Source of the DNA: Flavobacterium crocinum
Lineage (GTDB): Bacteria > Bacteroidota > Bacteroidia > Flavobacteriales > Flavobacteriaceae
Assembly (NCBI RefSeq): GCF_003122385.1
Contig: NZ_CP029255.1
Span: 186,001-250,000, forward strand
Reading direction: 5' to 3'
DNA: 64,000 nt
The first letter of the stretch is position 1. Each line of letters begins with the position of its first letter. This document shows positions 45,160-53,620 of this stretch, piece by piece. Position numbers and translations under genes: made by a program. The notes below the pieces were generated by a model. It was not told the DNA's origin, made no database searches, and was given only the letters and a program-made list of their open reading frames with translations.

Positions 45160-45540
45160 ATGGGAATATTTTCTGCTATTCTGGGCAATGCAGGTTCTGT
45201 AAGTCAGGAAGATCTAATCAAAAAATACGGGCAGCTTTTAACAGCAAATGAGGAAATCGAAATGGGTTTTAAACTTATTCGTGACACCTTCATTTTTACA
45301 AACAAAAGATTAATCTTAGTAGATGTACAAGGAATTACCGGAAGTAAAACAGAGTACAAATCGATTGCTTACAAAAACATTACAAGATTCAGCGTTGAAA
45401 CCGCTGGAACTTTTGATCTTGATGCTGAATTAAAAATCTGGATTTCAAGCGAACAGCAACCAAGTATCGTAAAACAATTTAACAAATCTGTGAATGTTTA
45501 CGAAGTACAAAAGATTCTAGCTTTTCACGTTTTAGGATAA
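45160..45540 (+). CDS. Bacterial PH-domain protein
   Basis: ATG 45160 (MGIFSAILGNAGSVSQEDLI) opens a 126-residue protein; the longer frame upstream is a poor alternative. The sequence fits the bPH_1 family (YGQLLTANEEIEMGFKLIRD, FIFTNKRLILVDVQGITG, YKNITRFSVETAGTFDLDAE). These small cytoplasmic pleckstrin-like domains have no known enzymatic role. It is an isolated gene with a bidirectional terminator downstream. Confidence 0.9.
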   Translation: MGIFSAILGNAGSVSQEDLIKKYGQLLTANEEIEMGFKLIRDTFIFTNKRLILVDVQGITGSKTEYKSIAYKNITRFSVETAGTFDLDAELKIWISSEQQPSIVKQFNKSVNVYEVQKILAFHVLG

Positions 45541-45546
45541 AAAAAC

Positions 45547-45581
45547 AAACCCGACAAAATTCTATTCTGTCGGGTTTTCTT
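45547..45581. terminator. Bidirectional terminator between the PH and M48 genes
   Basis: AAACCCGACA (45547-45556) pairs with TGTCGGGTTT (45568-45577). T-rich sequence follows on one strand and A-rich on the other, suiting convergent genes. Confidence 0.8.
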
Positions 45582-45598
45582 AGTTTTCAAAACAACAA

Positions 45599-46477
45599 TT
45601 ATTTCTTTTTTGTTGTAGTTGTTTTCTTTGTAGTTGTCGTCGCTTTTTTAGTTGTAGTTGCAGCCGGTGCAGTATTTACAATTTTTTGTTGCACATACGG
45701 TTTATACAGACCATCTTTTTCAGCTCTCTTCTTAGCTTCATCAGCTCTTTTCTGAGAATCCGGATGCGAACTCATCATTTGATCAATAAACGACGCCTGA
45801 GATCCTTCACTCATTTTAGCTAAAATTCTAAAAGCAGATTCTTCAGCATTTACATTATAACCGTTTTTCTTCATGAAGTTATAGGCAAACAAATCGGCTT
45901 CCGACTCTTGTTTACGGCTGTATTTACTATCAATAATAGCACTTCCAATTTTTCCAAGCTGGCTATCAGTAACCGTAGCAAGAGTAGCAGATTGTGACGC
46001 CGCACCATCCATCAAAGCTTCTTTTTGATAAGCCGCTCTTATGGCGTCTCGTGAATCATTATTGGCAACGTGTCCAATTTCATGTCCAATTACAGCAATT
46101 AATTCGTTATCATCCATGATATCCATTAATCCGGAATATACACGAACACTTCCGTCTGCAGTAGCAAAAGCATTTACTTCTTTCAATTTATATACTTTAT
46201 AATTTAAAGTAAATCCATCTCCTGAAGCATGTTTACCAAAAACACGGTTCAATCTCAAAGTATAACCATCTGTAGGCCCTGCAATTTCATGTTCTGCATC
46301 TAATTTATCTACAGCTTCTTTAGATAATTTAGCTGCGTCGGCATTACTAAAAGTAAAACCTGTAACTCCTTTTTGAACTGCTCCTATTGCTTTATCACCG
46401 AAATTAATCTGTGCAGTCATTTTAGTTACACCAAATGCTGCAAATAAGAGTCCCGCTATTATAAATTTCTTTTTCAT
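45599..46477 (-). CDS. M48-family exported metallopeptidase, copy 1
   Basis: The 292 residues begin with a signal peptide (about 1-22) and carry the zinc motif HEIGHVAN (HExxH, about 129-133) and EQUALLY the downstream Glu region YSRKQESEADLFAYNFMKKN. A Lys/Thr tail (TTTKKATTTTKK) ends the protein. M48 peptidases of this type act in the periplasm on damaged or assembling proteins. A close paralogue lies immediately upstream on the same strand. A TACATTTG -7 box lies on the minus strand at 46504-46511. Confidence 0.92.
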   Translation of the reverse strand: MKKKFIIAGLLFAAFGVTKMTAQINFGDKAIGAVQKGVTGFTFSNADAAKLSKEAVDKLDAEHEIAGPTDGYTLRLNRVFGKHASGDGFTLNYKVYKLKEVNAFATADGSVRVYSGLMDIMDDNELIAVIGHEIGHVANNDSRDAIRAAYQKEALMDGAASQSATLATVTDSQLGKIGSAIIDSKYSRKQESEADLFAYNFMKKNGYNVNAEESAFRILAKMSEGSQASFIDQMMSSHPDSQKRADEAKKRAEKDGLYKPYVQQKIVNTAPAATTTKKATTTTKKTTTTKKK

Positions 46478-46503
46478 GTTTTTTTATAATTACAATTTAA
46501 CAA

Positions 46504-46511
46504 CAAATGTA
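46504..46511 (-). promoter_or_regulatory. Predicted -7 box of M48 copy 1
   Basis: CAAATGTA reads TACATTTG on the minus strand, 27 bases from ATG 46477. Confidence 0.45.
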
Positions 46512-46604
46512 AATAACAAAAATGCTATTTCATTTCATAAAAAGCTTGTTTTTTCAACAATTAAAGATATAAAATTTATGTGAATCAGAAATCGTTTGGC
46601 AATC

Positions 46605-46631
46605 AAAAAAAAGCAGATTCAAAGAATCTGC
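46605..46631 (-). terminator. Terminator of M48 copy 2
   Basis: GCAGATTC (46613-46620) and GAATCTGC (46624-46631) form a perfect stem with a 3-base loop. The minus strand continues with a T run. Confidence 0.85.
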
Positions 46632-46653
46632 CTTTTCAAATTGCATTAAAAAA

Positions 46654-47529
46654 TTATTTCTTTTTTGCTGCTGTCTTTTTTGCGGTAGTTTTTGTGGCTG
46701 CTTTTGGTGTTGCAGTAACAGGTGCAGTATTTACAATTTTCTGTTGTACATATTCTTTATACAAACCATCTTTTGTTGCTCTTTTTTTAGCATCGTCAGC
46801 TCTTTTCCCAGAATCCGGATGCGAACTCATCATTTTAGTCATAAAAGAAGATTCGGCTCCCTGACTTAAATTTTGTAAAATTCTAAATGCCGATTCTACT
46901 GCATTCACATCATATCCATTTTTTTTCATAAAATCGTACGAAAATGAGTCCGCCTGAGATTCTTGTTTCCTACTGTGTTTACTGTCAATCATTGCACTTC
47001 CCAAAACTCCTAATTGAGATTTTGTAATCGTTTCTATTTTGCCCGATTGCGATGAAGCGGCGTCTAAAAGTGCTTCTTTTTTATAAGCTGCTTTAACAGC
47101 ATCTCTGGAATCATGATTTACCACGTGACCAATTTCATGTCCAATCACAGCCAGCAATTGATTATCATCCATAATATCCATCAATCCGGCAAAGACACGA
47201 ACACTACCGTCTGCACAAGCAAAAGCATTTATATCTTTCACTAAATAGACCTTATAGTTTAAATTAACTCCCTCGCTTGAAGCATGTTTTCCAAAAACTC
47301 TATTCAGACGAATAGCATAACCATCTGTAGGTCCTGCTACAGGATTATTGGCATCCATTTCTTCAATGGCTTGTTTTGCTAAAGCTGCTGCATCAGCATC
47401 ACTAAAAGTAAATCCGGAAACTCCTTTTCCTAAAGCTCCCATCGCTTTATCTGAAAGTATTTGCGCATTTATCTGAGTAAAGCTAAAAGTCATAAATAAC
47501 ACACCAATGGCAATAAATCTTTTTTTCAT
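46654..47529 (-). CDS. M48-family exported metallopeptidase, copy 2
   Basis: The 291-residue paralogue of the neighbouring gene shares its whole layout: signal peptide (about 1-22), the GYAIRLNRVFGKHASSEG region, HEIGHVVNHDSRDAVKAAYK (zinc motif) and HSRKQESQADSFSYDFMKKN. Its tail is Ala/Lys-rich (KAATKTTAKKTAAKKK). Conservation across both zinc ligands indicates that both copies are active. It has its own terminator and a TAATTTTG -7 box (minus strand, 47554-47561), so the copies are separately transcribed. Confidence 0.92.
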   Translation of the reverse strand: MKKRFIAIGVLFMTFSFTQINAQILSDKAMGALGKGVSGFTFSDADAAALAKQAIEEMDANNPVAGPTDGYAIRLNRVFGKHASSEGVNLNYKVYLVKDINAFACADGSVRVFAGLMDIMDDNQLLAVIGHEIGHVVNHDSRDAVKAAYKKEALLDAASSQSGKIETITKSQLGVLGSAMIDSKHSRKQESQADSFSYDFMKKNGYDVNAVESAFRILQNLSQGAESSFMTKMMSSHPDSGKRADDAKKRATKDGLYKEYVQQKIVNTAPVTATPKAATKTTAKKTAAKKK

Positions 47530-47553
47530 ATTTTAAAACTATTAAATTCACAA

Positions 47554-47561
47554 CAAAATTA
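47554..47561 (-). promoter_or_regulatory. Predicted -7 box of M48 copy 2
   Basis: CAAAATTA reads TAATTTTG on the minus strand, 25 bases from ATG 47529. Confidence 0.45.
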
Positions 47562-47673
47562 ATTTTGAACGAATTTTCGGTTATCCCTGAAAGTCAAATT
47601 TGTAATAGATTAAGGTATAAATAGGAAAAGTGAACGAAAAGCAAATTTAGTCCTCAAAATGAACTACATTCCT

Positions 47674-47681
47674 TATCTTTG
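47674..47681 (+). promoter_or_regulatory. Predicted -7 box of lipA
   Basis: TATCTTTG fits TAnnTTTG and lies 18 bases before ATG 47700, leaving a very short leader. Confidence 0.5.
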
Positions 47682-47699
47682 TGCTTTGATTATTGATAT

Positions 47700-48566
47700 A
47701 TGGAAACATCCGAAGCAAACATAACTACTGCAAAACCTAAATGGTTAAAAGTAAAACTGCCAATTGGACAAAAATATACTGAGCTTAGAGGCTTAGTCGA
47801 TAAATACAGCTTAAATACTATTTGTACTTCGGGAAGCTGCCCAAATATGGGAGAGTGCTGGGGCGAAGGAACCGCAACTTTCATGATTTTAGGAAACGTT
47901 TGTACCCGTTCCTGCGGATTCTGCGGCGTAAAAACCGGAAGACCAGAAACAGTAGATTGGGACGAGCCGGAAAAAGTAGCACGTTCTATTAAAATTATGA
48001 ATATCAAACATGCGGTAATTACAAGTGTGGACAGAGATGATTTAAAAGACGGAGGTTCTATTATCTGGATGGAAACTGTAAGAGCGATCCGCAGAATGAA
48101 CCCAAATACAACTCTTGAAACTTTAATTCCTGATTTTCAGGGAATCGAGAGAAACATAGATCGTATCGTAGAGGCAAATCCTGAAGTGGTTTCTCATAAT
48201 ATGGAAACGGTAAGACGTTTAACTCGTGAAGTTCGTATTCAGGCAAAATATGACCGAAGCCTAGAAGTACTTCGTTATTTAAAAGAAAAAGGCATCAACA
48301 GAACTAAATCCGGAATTATGCTAGGTCTTGGAGAAACTGAAGAAGAAGTTTTCCAGACTATGACCGATTTAAGAAATGCTAATGTAGATGTAGTTACTAT
48401 TGGTCAATATTTACAACCTAGTAAAAAACACCTTCCTGTAAAAGAATTCATTACACCGGAACAATTTGCCCGATATGAACAATTCGGACTTGATTTAGGT
48501 TTCCGACACGTTGAAAGCGGGCCGCTTGTTCGTTCTTCTTACAAAGCACAAAAACATATTTTATAA
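47700..48566 (+). CDS. lipA: Lipoyl synthase
   Basis: The 288-residue radical-SAM enzyme has the auxiliary cluster motif [13 protein letters not shown], the radical-[13 protein letters not shown] (CxxxCxxC) and the C-terminal [12 protein letters not shown]rg-Ser-Ser-Tyr. It inserts two sulfurs into octanoyl groups on lipoate-dependent enzymes. It is read from its own promoter; no lipB is adjacent. A repeat element follows. Confidence 0.97.
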   Translation: METSEANITTAKPKWLKVKLPIGQKYTELRGLVDKYSLNTICTSGSCPNMGECWGEGTATFMILGNVCTRSCGFCGVKTGRPETVDWDEPEKVARSIKIMNIKHAVITSVDRDDLKDGGSIIWMETVRAIRRMNPNTTLETLIPDFQGIERNIDRIVEANPEVVSHNMETVRRLTREVRIQAKYDRSLEVLRYLKEKGINRTKSGIMLGLGETEEEVFQTMTDLRNANVDVVTIGQYLQPSKKHLPVKEFITPEQFARYEQFGLDLGFRHVESGPLVRSSYKAQKHIL

Positions 48567-48580
48567 ATTTCAGGTTTAAC

Positions 48581-48660
48581 GCTTATTTGTTTAATCCTTT
48601 TAATCGCAGAGGCGTAAGAGGCTAAACAAATAAACGATTTTAACGATTAAACGAATAAAC
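48581..48660. repeat. Imperfect inverted repeat between lipA and GAPDH
   Basis: GCTTATTTGTTTAATCC at 48581 and the complement of 48635-48660 (GTTTATTCGTTTAATCG) agree at roughly four of five positions across 26 bases. The right end lies 7 bases before the GAPDH start. Confidence 0.6.
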
Positions 48661-48667
48661 CATATAA

Positions 48668-49666
48668 TTGAAAACAAGAATTGCCATTAACGGATTTGGA
48701 AGAATCGGAAGAAATTTATTTCGTCTCCTTTTAAATCACCCTGAAATTGAAGTTGTTGCTATAAATGATATTGCAGATAACAAAACGATGTCACATTTAA
48801 TTAAATATGACAGTATTCATGGTGTTCTGCCTTTTGACGTAAGTCATGACGAGAACAGTATTATTGTAGATGGCAGACATTTTTTCTTTTTTCATGAAAA
48901 AAACATTTCAAATTTAGACTGGAAATCACATTCGATTGACATTGTAATTGAATCAACAGGAAAATATAAAACACACGAAGAATTAAACAGACATCTCGAA
49001 GCAGGTGCCAAAAAAGTAATTCTTTCTGCTCCTTCTGAAGTAGATACTATAAAAACGGTAGTTTTGGGTGTAAACGAAACTATTCTTGATGGTCACGAAA
49101 ATATTGTTTCTAATGCAAGCTGTACTACAAACAACGCAGCTCCAATGATTAAAATCATCGAAGAGTTATGTGGTATTGAGCAGGCTTACATAACAACAAT
49201 ACATTCTTTTACAACAGATCAAAGTCTTCATGACCAGCCACATAAGGATTTACGACGTGCGAGAGGTGCAAGTCAGTCAATTGTTCCAACAACTACTGGT
49301 GCAGCTAAGGCATTAACAAAAATTTTTCCTAAATTGCACAACAAAATGGGAGGCTGCGGCATTAGAGTTCCAGTTCCTGACGGTTCATTAACAGATATCA
49401 CTTTTAATGTAAAACGCGCCGTAAGCATTGAAGAAATAAATAAAGCATTTAAAGAAGCCTCAAAAACAAGTTTAAAAGGAATATTAGATTACACCGAAGA
49501 TCCAATTGTCTCGGTAGATGTAATTGGCAATACACATTCTTGTTTATTTGACGCTCAGCTTACTTCAGTTATCGATAAAATGGTAAAGGTAGTAGGCTGG
49601 TATGATAACGAGATTGGCTATTCATCAAGATTGATCGATTTAATTTTACTCATAAGAAAAAAATAA
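48668..49666 (+). CDS. gap: Glyceraldehyde-3-phosphate dehydrogenase, type I
   Basis: A TTG start at 48668 gives MKTRIAINGFGRIGRNLFRL, the expected N-terminus; no in-frame ATG is closer. The 332-residue enzyme has the NAD site AINDIAD, the catalytic NASCTTN (Cys about 151) and C-terminal GWYDNEIGYSSRLIDL. It oxidises glyceraldehyde-3-phosphate to 1,3-bisphosphoglycerate with NAD. The internal FFFFHEKNISNLDW is typical of Bacteroidota GapA. The histidine kinase follows 26 bases later. Confidence 0.96.
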   Translation: MKTRIAINGFGRIGRNLFRLLLNHPEIEVVAINDIADNKTMSHLIKYDSIHGVLPFDVSHDENSIIVDGRHFFFFHEKNISNLDWKSHSIDIVIESTGKYKTHEELNRHLEAGAKKVILSAPSEVDTIKTVVLGVNETILDGHENIVSNASCTTNNAAPMIKIIEELCGIEQAYITTIHSFTTDQSLHDQPHKDLRRARGASQSIVPTTTGAAKALTKIFPKLHNKMGGCGIRVPVPDGSLTDITFNVKRAVSIEEINKAFKEASKTSLKGILDYTEDPIVSVDVIGNTHSCLFDAQLTSVIDKMVKVVGWYDNEIGYSSRLIDLILLIRKK

Positions 49667-49692
49667 GATTCATTGTAAAAGCATTGCCATAC

Positions 49693-51864
49693 ATGAAATA
49701 CTGTCTTTTTATTGTTGTTTGTTTTCTTACTTCATCTTTGTATTCTCAAACCATAAAGAATACAGACAGCGTTGTGTATTATAACAAACTGGCAAACTCT
49801 AATCTTAACAATAAAAAGTATGATGAGGCGGCGGCTTTTACTCAAAAATCCATTAATTTTTGCGAAGTACACGGGCAAAAAGAAAATGTAGCCAATCAAA
49901 CTCTAAAGCTTGGCAAAATTTTTTATAATCAGGGGAAACTTGAAGATGCTTTAAAAAACTTTCACAAAACCGTTTCCATATACGATACACTAAAACCAAG
50001 TTGTATTAAAGCTTTAGCACTATATTATGTTGGAGTAGCAAATACAGCAAAAGGCGACTACAAAACTGCTGATGTCTATTATACAAAAGCTCAGGATTTA
50101 TTAAAAGAGCTTAATATAACAGATCATGCTGAAGCATTGAATTATCAAAAAGCATTAGCACAAAAGAGAAACAATGATCTTGTCCTGGCCGCAAAAACTT
50201 TCAGGAATATAACTAAAAAACCAAATAATCCGGGGATTATAAAAACAAAAGTAGATTCTTACTATCAGCTTGGCTTAATTGAAACTCAGCTGAAAAGGAA
50301 CGATTCTGCTATGATTTATTTTGATAAAGCGTTAGATTACAACGAAAAAAGCAATGATCTTTTAAAAAAATCTAAAATCGTATTAGCTATAAGCCAGTAT
50401 TATAAACAGAATAAAAATTATGATATGGCTTATTCTTTTTTAGACGAGCACTATCAACTGGAAAATTATCTTTTAAAACTAAAAAATGCTAAAGTTGATT
50501 TAAACGAATTCGAAAAATTCAAAAAAAATCAGTCTTTAAATAATACTATAAAAAGAGAAAGTGAAGAAAAAATTCAGCTTAAAACCTATCGCTATTCAAA
50601 GTTAGTCAGCATTCTTGCTATTGCTTTAATTTCGATTTTGTCTCTTTTAAGTTTGGCTTTATATAAAAACAATATTATCAGAAATCAGAATAATTTACTG
50701 CTTCGCGAAAAAAATAAAGAACTGATTTTAGCTAAAAACAAAGCCGAAAAAGCGTCAAAAGCAAGATCTGAATTCTTATCGACAGTAAGCCACGAATTAA
50801 GAACACCACTGAATGCAATCAACGGAATTACACATATTCTGTTGGAAGACAATCCAAAGAAAAAACAATTAAAATATCTGGAATCGTTAAAGTTTTCAGG
50901 CAATTACCTGACTACTTTTATTAATGAGATTTTGGAAATTAACAAAATTGATTCAACTAAAGTTGAGGTAGAAACGATCAGCTTTAATTTGAAAGAACTG
51001 TTATTTAACATTCAGAGTTCCTTAAAAGAATTAGCTACTGCTAATAAAAACTATTTCAATTTAGAAGTAGACAAATCAATTCCGGATAGTTTAATGGGGG
51101 ATCCAACAAAACTGTCGCAAATTATATTAAACCTGATTAATAACGCTTTAAAATTTACCCAAAACGGACATGTAAGCGTTATTGCTAAACTATATTCTCA
51201 AGAAGAGGACACTGCTACAATTTACTTTGAAATTGTGGATACAGGAATCGGAATTCCTGAGGATAAGCTTCAAACTGTTTTCGAAAGTTTCTCACAGGGA
51301 TCTATTGAAGTAAACCGAAAATACGGCGGAACTGGTCTTGGACTTACTATTGTAAAAAAACTAATCGAACTCCTTGGAGGAGAAATAAAACTTAAAAGTG
51401 AAGTGGGTAAAGGTTCTACTTTTACCTTCAAATTAAATTTTAAAATTAACCACGAACCATTGGAAGTAATTGAAGAAGTAAAACCATATAGTGACACACA
51501 ATTGAAAAACAAATCTATTTTATTGATTGAGGACAATAAAATCAATCAAATGATAACTCGAAAAATGCTTGAAAACAAAGACATTAGTTGTGAAATCATT
51601 GATAACGGAGAAGATGCTGTTGAGCTTTTAAAGGTCAAACGTTTTGATATGGTTTTGATGGATGTTCACCTTCCTGGCATTAACGGTACAACAGCGACCA
51701 AATTAATTCGGGAATTTGATAAATCGACTCCGATTATCGCACTGACTGCTATTTCGCTCGACGAAAATCGTGACATGCTTCTTTCCTTTGGAATGGATGA
51801 TGTTATTACCAAACCATTTGTTCCGGATGAATTCTACACTACTATTGCTAAATTTTTTGATTAA
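49693..51864 (+). CDS. TPR-containing hybrid histidine kinase
   Basis: ATG 49693 is chosen over a TTG 9 bases upstream because it starts a signal peptide (MKYCLFIVVCFLTSSLYS). The 723-residue protein has periplasmic TPR repeats (about 25-285), a membrane helix (about 300-325), a HisKA motif SEFLSTVSHELRTPLN (His about 374), HATPase motifs LINNALKFTQNG, DTGIGIPEDKL and GTGLGLTIVKKLIELLGG, and a receiver domain (about 605-720; LLIEDNKINQMITRK, MDVHLPGING, GMDDVITKPF). No separate output domain is present, so the signal must pass to another regulator. It lies behind GAPDH. Confidence 0.93.
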   Translation: MKYCLFIVVCFLTSSLYSQTIKNTDSVVYYNKLANSNLNNKKYDEAAAFTQKSINFCEVHGQKENVANQTLKLGKIFYNQGKLEDALKNFHKTVSIYDTLKPSCIKALALYYVGVANTAKGDYKTADVYYTKAQDLLKELNITDHAEALNYQKALAQKRNNDLVLAAKTFRNITKKPNNPGIIKTKVDSYYQLGLIETQLKRNDSAMIYFDKALDYNEKSNDLLKKSKIVLAISQYYKQNKNYDMAYSFLDEHYQLENYLLKLKNAKVDLNEFEKFKKNQSLNNTIKRESEEKIQLKTYRYSKLVSILAIALISILSLLSLALYKNNIIRNQNNLLLREKNKELILAKNKAEKASKARSEFLSTVSHELRTPLNAINGITHILLEDNPKKKQLKYLESLKFSGNYLTTFINEILEINKIDSTKVEVETISFNLKELLFNIQSSLKELATANKNYFNLEVDKSIPDSLMGDPTKLSQIILNLINNALKFTQNGHVSVIAKLYSQEEDTATIYFEIVDTGIGIPEDKLQTVFESFSQGSIEVNRKYGGTGLGLTIVKKLIELLGGEIKLKSEVGKGSTFTFKLNFKINHEPLEVIEEVKPYSDTQLKNKSILLIEDNKINQMITRKMLENKDISCEIIDNGEDAVELLKVKRFDMVLMDVHLPGINGTTATKLIREFDKSTPIIALTAISLDENRDMLLSFGMDDVITKPFVPDEFYTTIAKFFD

Positions 51865-51870
51865 TTTTTG

Positions 51871-51908
51871 CCTAAGCTACTAAGGTTCTAAGTCTCTAAG
51901 ATCCTAAG
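51871..51908. repeat. Octad NNNCTAAG micro-array overlapping the lpxK end
   Basis: CCTAAG, CTACTAAG, GTTCTAAG, TCTCTAAG and ATCCTAAG follow one another with an 8-base period. The array covers the lpxK stop codon (51896-51898) and the last few codons. Confidence 0.75.
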
Positions 51909-52918
51909 TTTAGCCTGACATATTCCAAAATTGTTGCGTCAAAATTTTGCTGGTGATTGAGGAACGAACTCTTTATTGGAAGATAATACAATTGTGAAAC
52001 CAATTTGGAATCTTTTAAACGAACATAATCTTTCTCAGTTGTAATTATTTTTCTTCCGTTAGCTTTAGCCAGAATTGTTTCTATATCGGCACCCGAAAAA
52101 TGATGATGGTCCGGAAAAGTCAGACATTCATCATTTTCATTTTTTAAATATTCAAAGAAAGGTTTTGGTTTTGCAATTCCTGCCAAAAGTACTTTAGATT
52201 CTGATTTAATATCACTGACAGCAATTTTTTCGGACGTACCAAAAATCACTTCATCATAATCTATGAAAGTGAAAAAGATTTGCTGTGAACAACTCAATTT
52301 TAACTTTAGTCGAATTTCAGTCTGTTTTTCATCAGATAAAACTTTAGGACATTTGGTCACTACAACAATATTGGCTCTTTCTGCTCCGCTCCTGCTTTCT
52401 CGCAGATTTCCAGTTGGAAGCATAAAATCATCTGCGTACAAATCATCGTAAGAAGTCAGCAAAATATAAAATCCAGCTTTTACTTTACGGTGCTGATAAG
52501 CATCATCAAGCAAGATAATTTCCGGTTTTTGACTTTGTGAAAGTAATTCTTGAATTCCATTGGTACGATTGGCATCGACTGCAACCATTACATTTGGAAA
52601 TTTTTGATGAAACTGAAAAGGTTCATCTCCCAAAATTTCGGCATTTGAAGTTTGATCTGCTAAAACAAAACCTTCAGATTTTCTTTTATAACCACGGCTC
52701 AAAGTAGCTACTTTATATTTATCAGATAATAATCGGATCAAATATTCAATTTGCGGTGTTTTTCCTGTTCCGCCTACACTTAAATTTCCAACAGCAATAA
52801 CAGGAAGATCAAATGAAGTCGATTTTAAAACTCCTTTATCAAAAAGAAAATTACGAACTGAAGTGATAAATCCGTACAAAACGGCGAAAGGGAAAAGTAT
52901 TTTTCGAAGTAAGTTCAT
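51896..52918 (-). CDS. lpxK: Tetraacyldisaccharide 4'-kinase
   Basis: A 340-residue kinase with an N-terminal membrane-anchor helix (LLRKILFPFAVLYGFITSVR), the P-loop GNLSVGGTGKTPQIEYLIRL, LLDDAYQHRKVKAGFYILLT and DFMLPTGNLRESRSGAERAN. It phosphorylates the lipid A precursor at the cytoplasmic face of the inner membrane. It starts 4 bases after the toxin stop and is likely read from the toxin-antitoxin promoter. Its C-terminal codons are covered by an octad repeat array. Confidence 0.95.
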   Translation of the reverse strand: MNLLRKILFPFAVLYGFITSVRNFLFDKGVLKSTSFDLPVIAVGNLSVGGTGKTPQIEYLIRLLSDKYKVATLSRGYKRKSEGFVLADQTSNAEILGDEPFQFHQKFPNVMVAVDANRTNGIQELLSQSQKPEIILLDDAYQHRKVKAGFYILLTSYDDLYADDFMLPTGNLRESRSGAERANIVVVTKCPKVLSDEKQTEIRLKLKLSCSQQIFFTFIDYDEVIFGTSEKIAVSDIKSESKVLLAGIAKPKPFFEYLKNENDECLTFPDHHHFSGADIETILAKANGRKIITTEKDYVRLKDSKLVSQLYYLPIKSSFLNHQQNFDATILEYVRLNLGS

Positions 52919-52922
52919 AAAG

Positions 52923-53204
52923 TTATTTATCTGAATAATGACCCATTGCAGAAACTATAACAACAGTAACTATTTCCTCTTCCACTCTATAAATTAACCT
53001 GTCTTTTTTATTGATTTTTCTTGACCAATAACCTTTATAATTGTATTTCAATTCTTCTGGTTGTCCTTCTCCAGAAAAGGGATCTTCGGTTAGCTCTAAA
53101 AGCATTTTTTCAATCTTTTTTATAGTAGCTTTATTTCCTGATTTATAGTGATTTTTTAAATCCTTACGGGCAACTTCTTCAAAGTCTACAAAATACTTCC
53201 CCAT
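52923..53204 (-). CDS. YoeB/Txe-type toxin (ribosome-dependent endoribonuclease)
   Basis: The 93-residue protein matches YoeB in length and motifs: PEELKYNYKGYWSRKINKKD holds the Glu (about 50) and Arg, RLIYRVEEE the second Arg (about 69), and SAMGHYSDK the His (about 89) and Tyr near the C-terminus. These are the catalytic residues that cut mRNA in the ribosome. It overlaps the antitoxin gene by 19 bases, as usual for toxin-antitoxin pairs. lpxK begins 4 bases after its stop, an unusual coupling to an essential gene. Confidence 0.9.
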   Translation of the reverse strand: MGKYFVDFEEVARKDLKNHYKSGNKATIKKIEKMLLELTEDPFSGEGQPEELKYNYKGYWSRKINKKDRLIYRVEEEIVTVVIVSAMGHYSDK

Positions 53205-53428
53205 ATATCCTCAGGATTTAATCTTGTTGTTTTTCCTTTTTTAATATTGGCTTCTGCTTTTTTAATTTTCTCAATAAATTCAGGAGAATAAAAGCTTTCT
53301 TCTTTTTCAGTTTTTTTCGAATCGGTTTCAACTACTTCTATTCCGTCTACACCTTTAAAAAAAGCTTCAAACATCGCCATAAATGCCTTCCCTGATTTAG
53401 TACGTTCATTAATTTTTATTGTAGTCAT
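53186..53428 (-). CDS. Antitoxin of the YoeB-type module (DUF2683-like)
   Basis: The 80-residue acidic/basic protein (MTTIKINERTKSGKAFMAMF) has a beta-strand N-terminus suited to a ribbon-helix-helix or DUF2683-like dimer and a helical C-terminus (FIEKIKKAEANIKKGKTT) that would wrap the toxin. It precedes and overlaps the toxin gene. It should also repress the shared promoter through the repeat at 53461-53495. Family naming is tentative; the pairing is strong. Confidence 0.8.
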   Translation of the reverse strand: MTTIKINERTKSGKAFMAMFEAFFKGVDGIEVVETDSKKTEKEESFYSPEFIEKIKKAEANIKKGKTTRLNPEDIWGSIL

Positions 53429-53447
53429 GACTTTTCATTTAGAATTA

Positions 53448-53495
53448 CAAATATACGAAAAGTAACATCAGTAACATTGTATTATCTATGTTACT
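53448..53495 (-). promoter_or_regulatory. Toxin-antitoxin promoter with AGTAACAT operator repeats
   Basis: CAAATATA (53448-53455) reads TATATTTG on the minus strand, a -7 box 20 bases before the antitoxin ATG. Just upstream of it, over the expected -33 region, AGTAACAT is repeated directly (53461-53468 and 53470-53477) and once inverted (ATGTTACT, 53488-53495). Confidence 0.6.
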
Positions 53496-53578
53496 AATTC
53501 TTGCAAAACCTTCCATAGATTTTAAAATTGAACTGTTTATTCGTTAATTTGTTTTACTTTTCAAACCTCCTTTTTAAA

Positions 53579-53612
53579 ACTTGAAACTTGAAACAAGTAA
53601 AACTTGAAACAA
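53579..53612 (+). repeat. ACTTGAA heptads before the Nif3 gene
   Basis: ACTTGAA, ACTTGAA and ACAAGTA occur in phase at 53579, 53586 and 53593, followed by AAACTTGAAAC, close to ATG 53621. Confidence 0.6.
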
Positions 53613-53620
53613 AATTAAAA

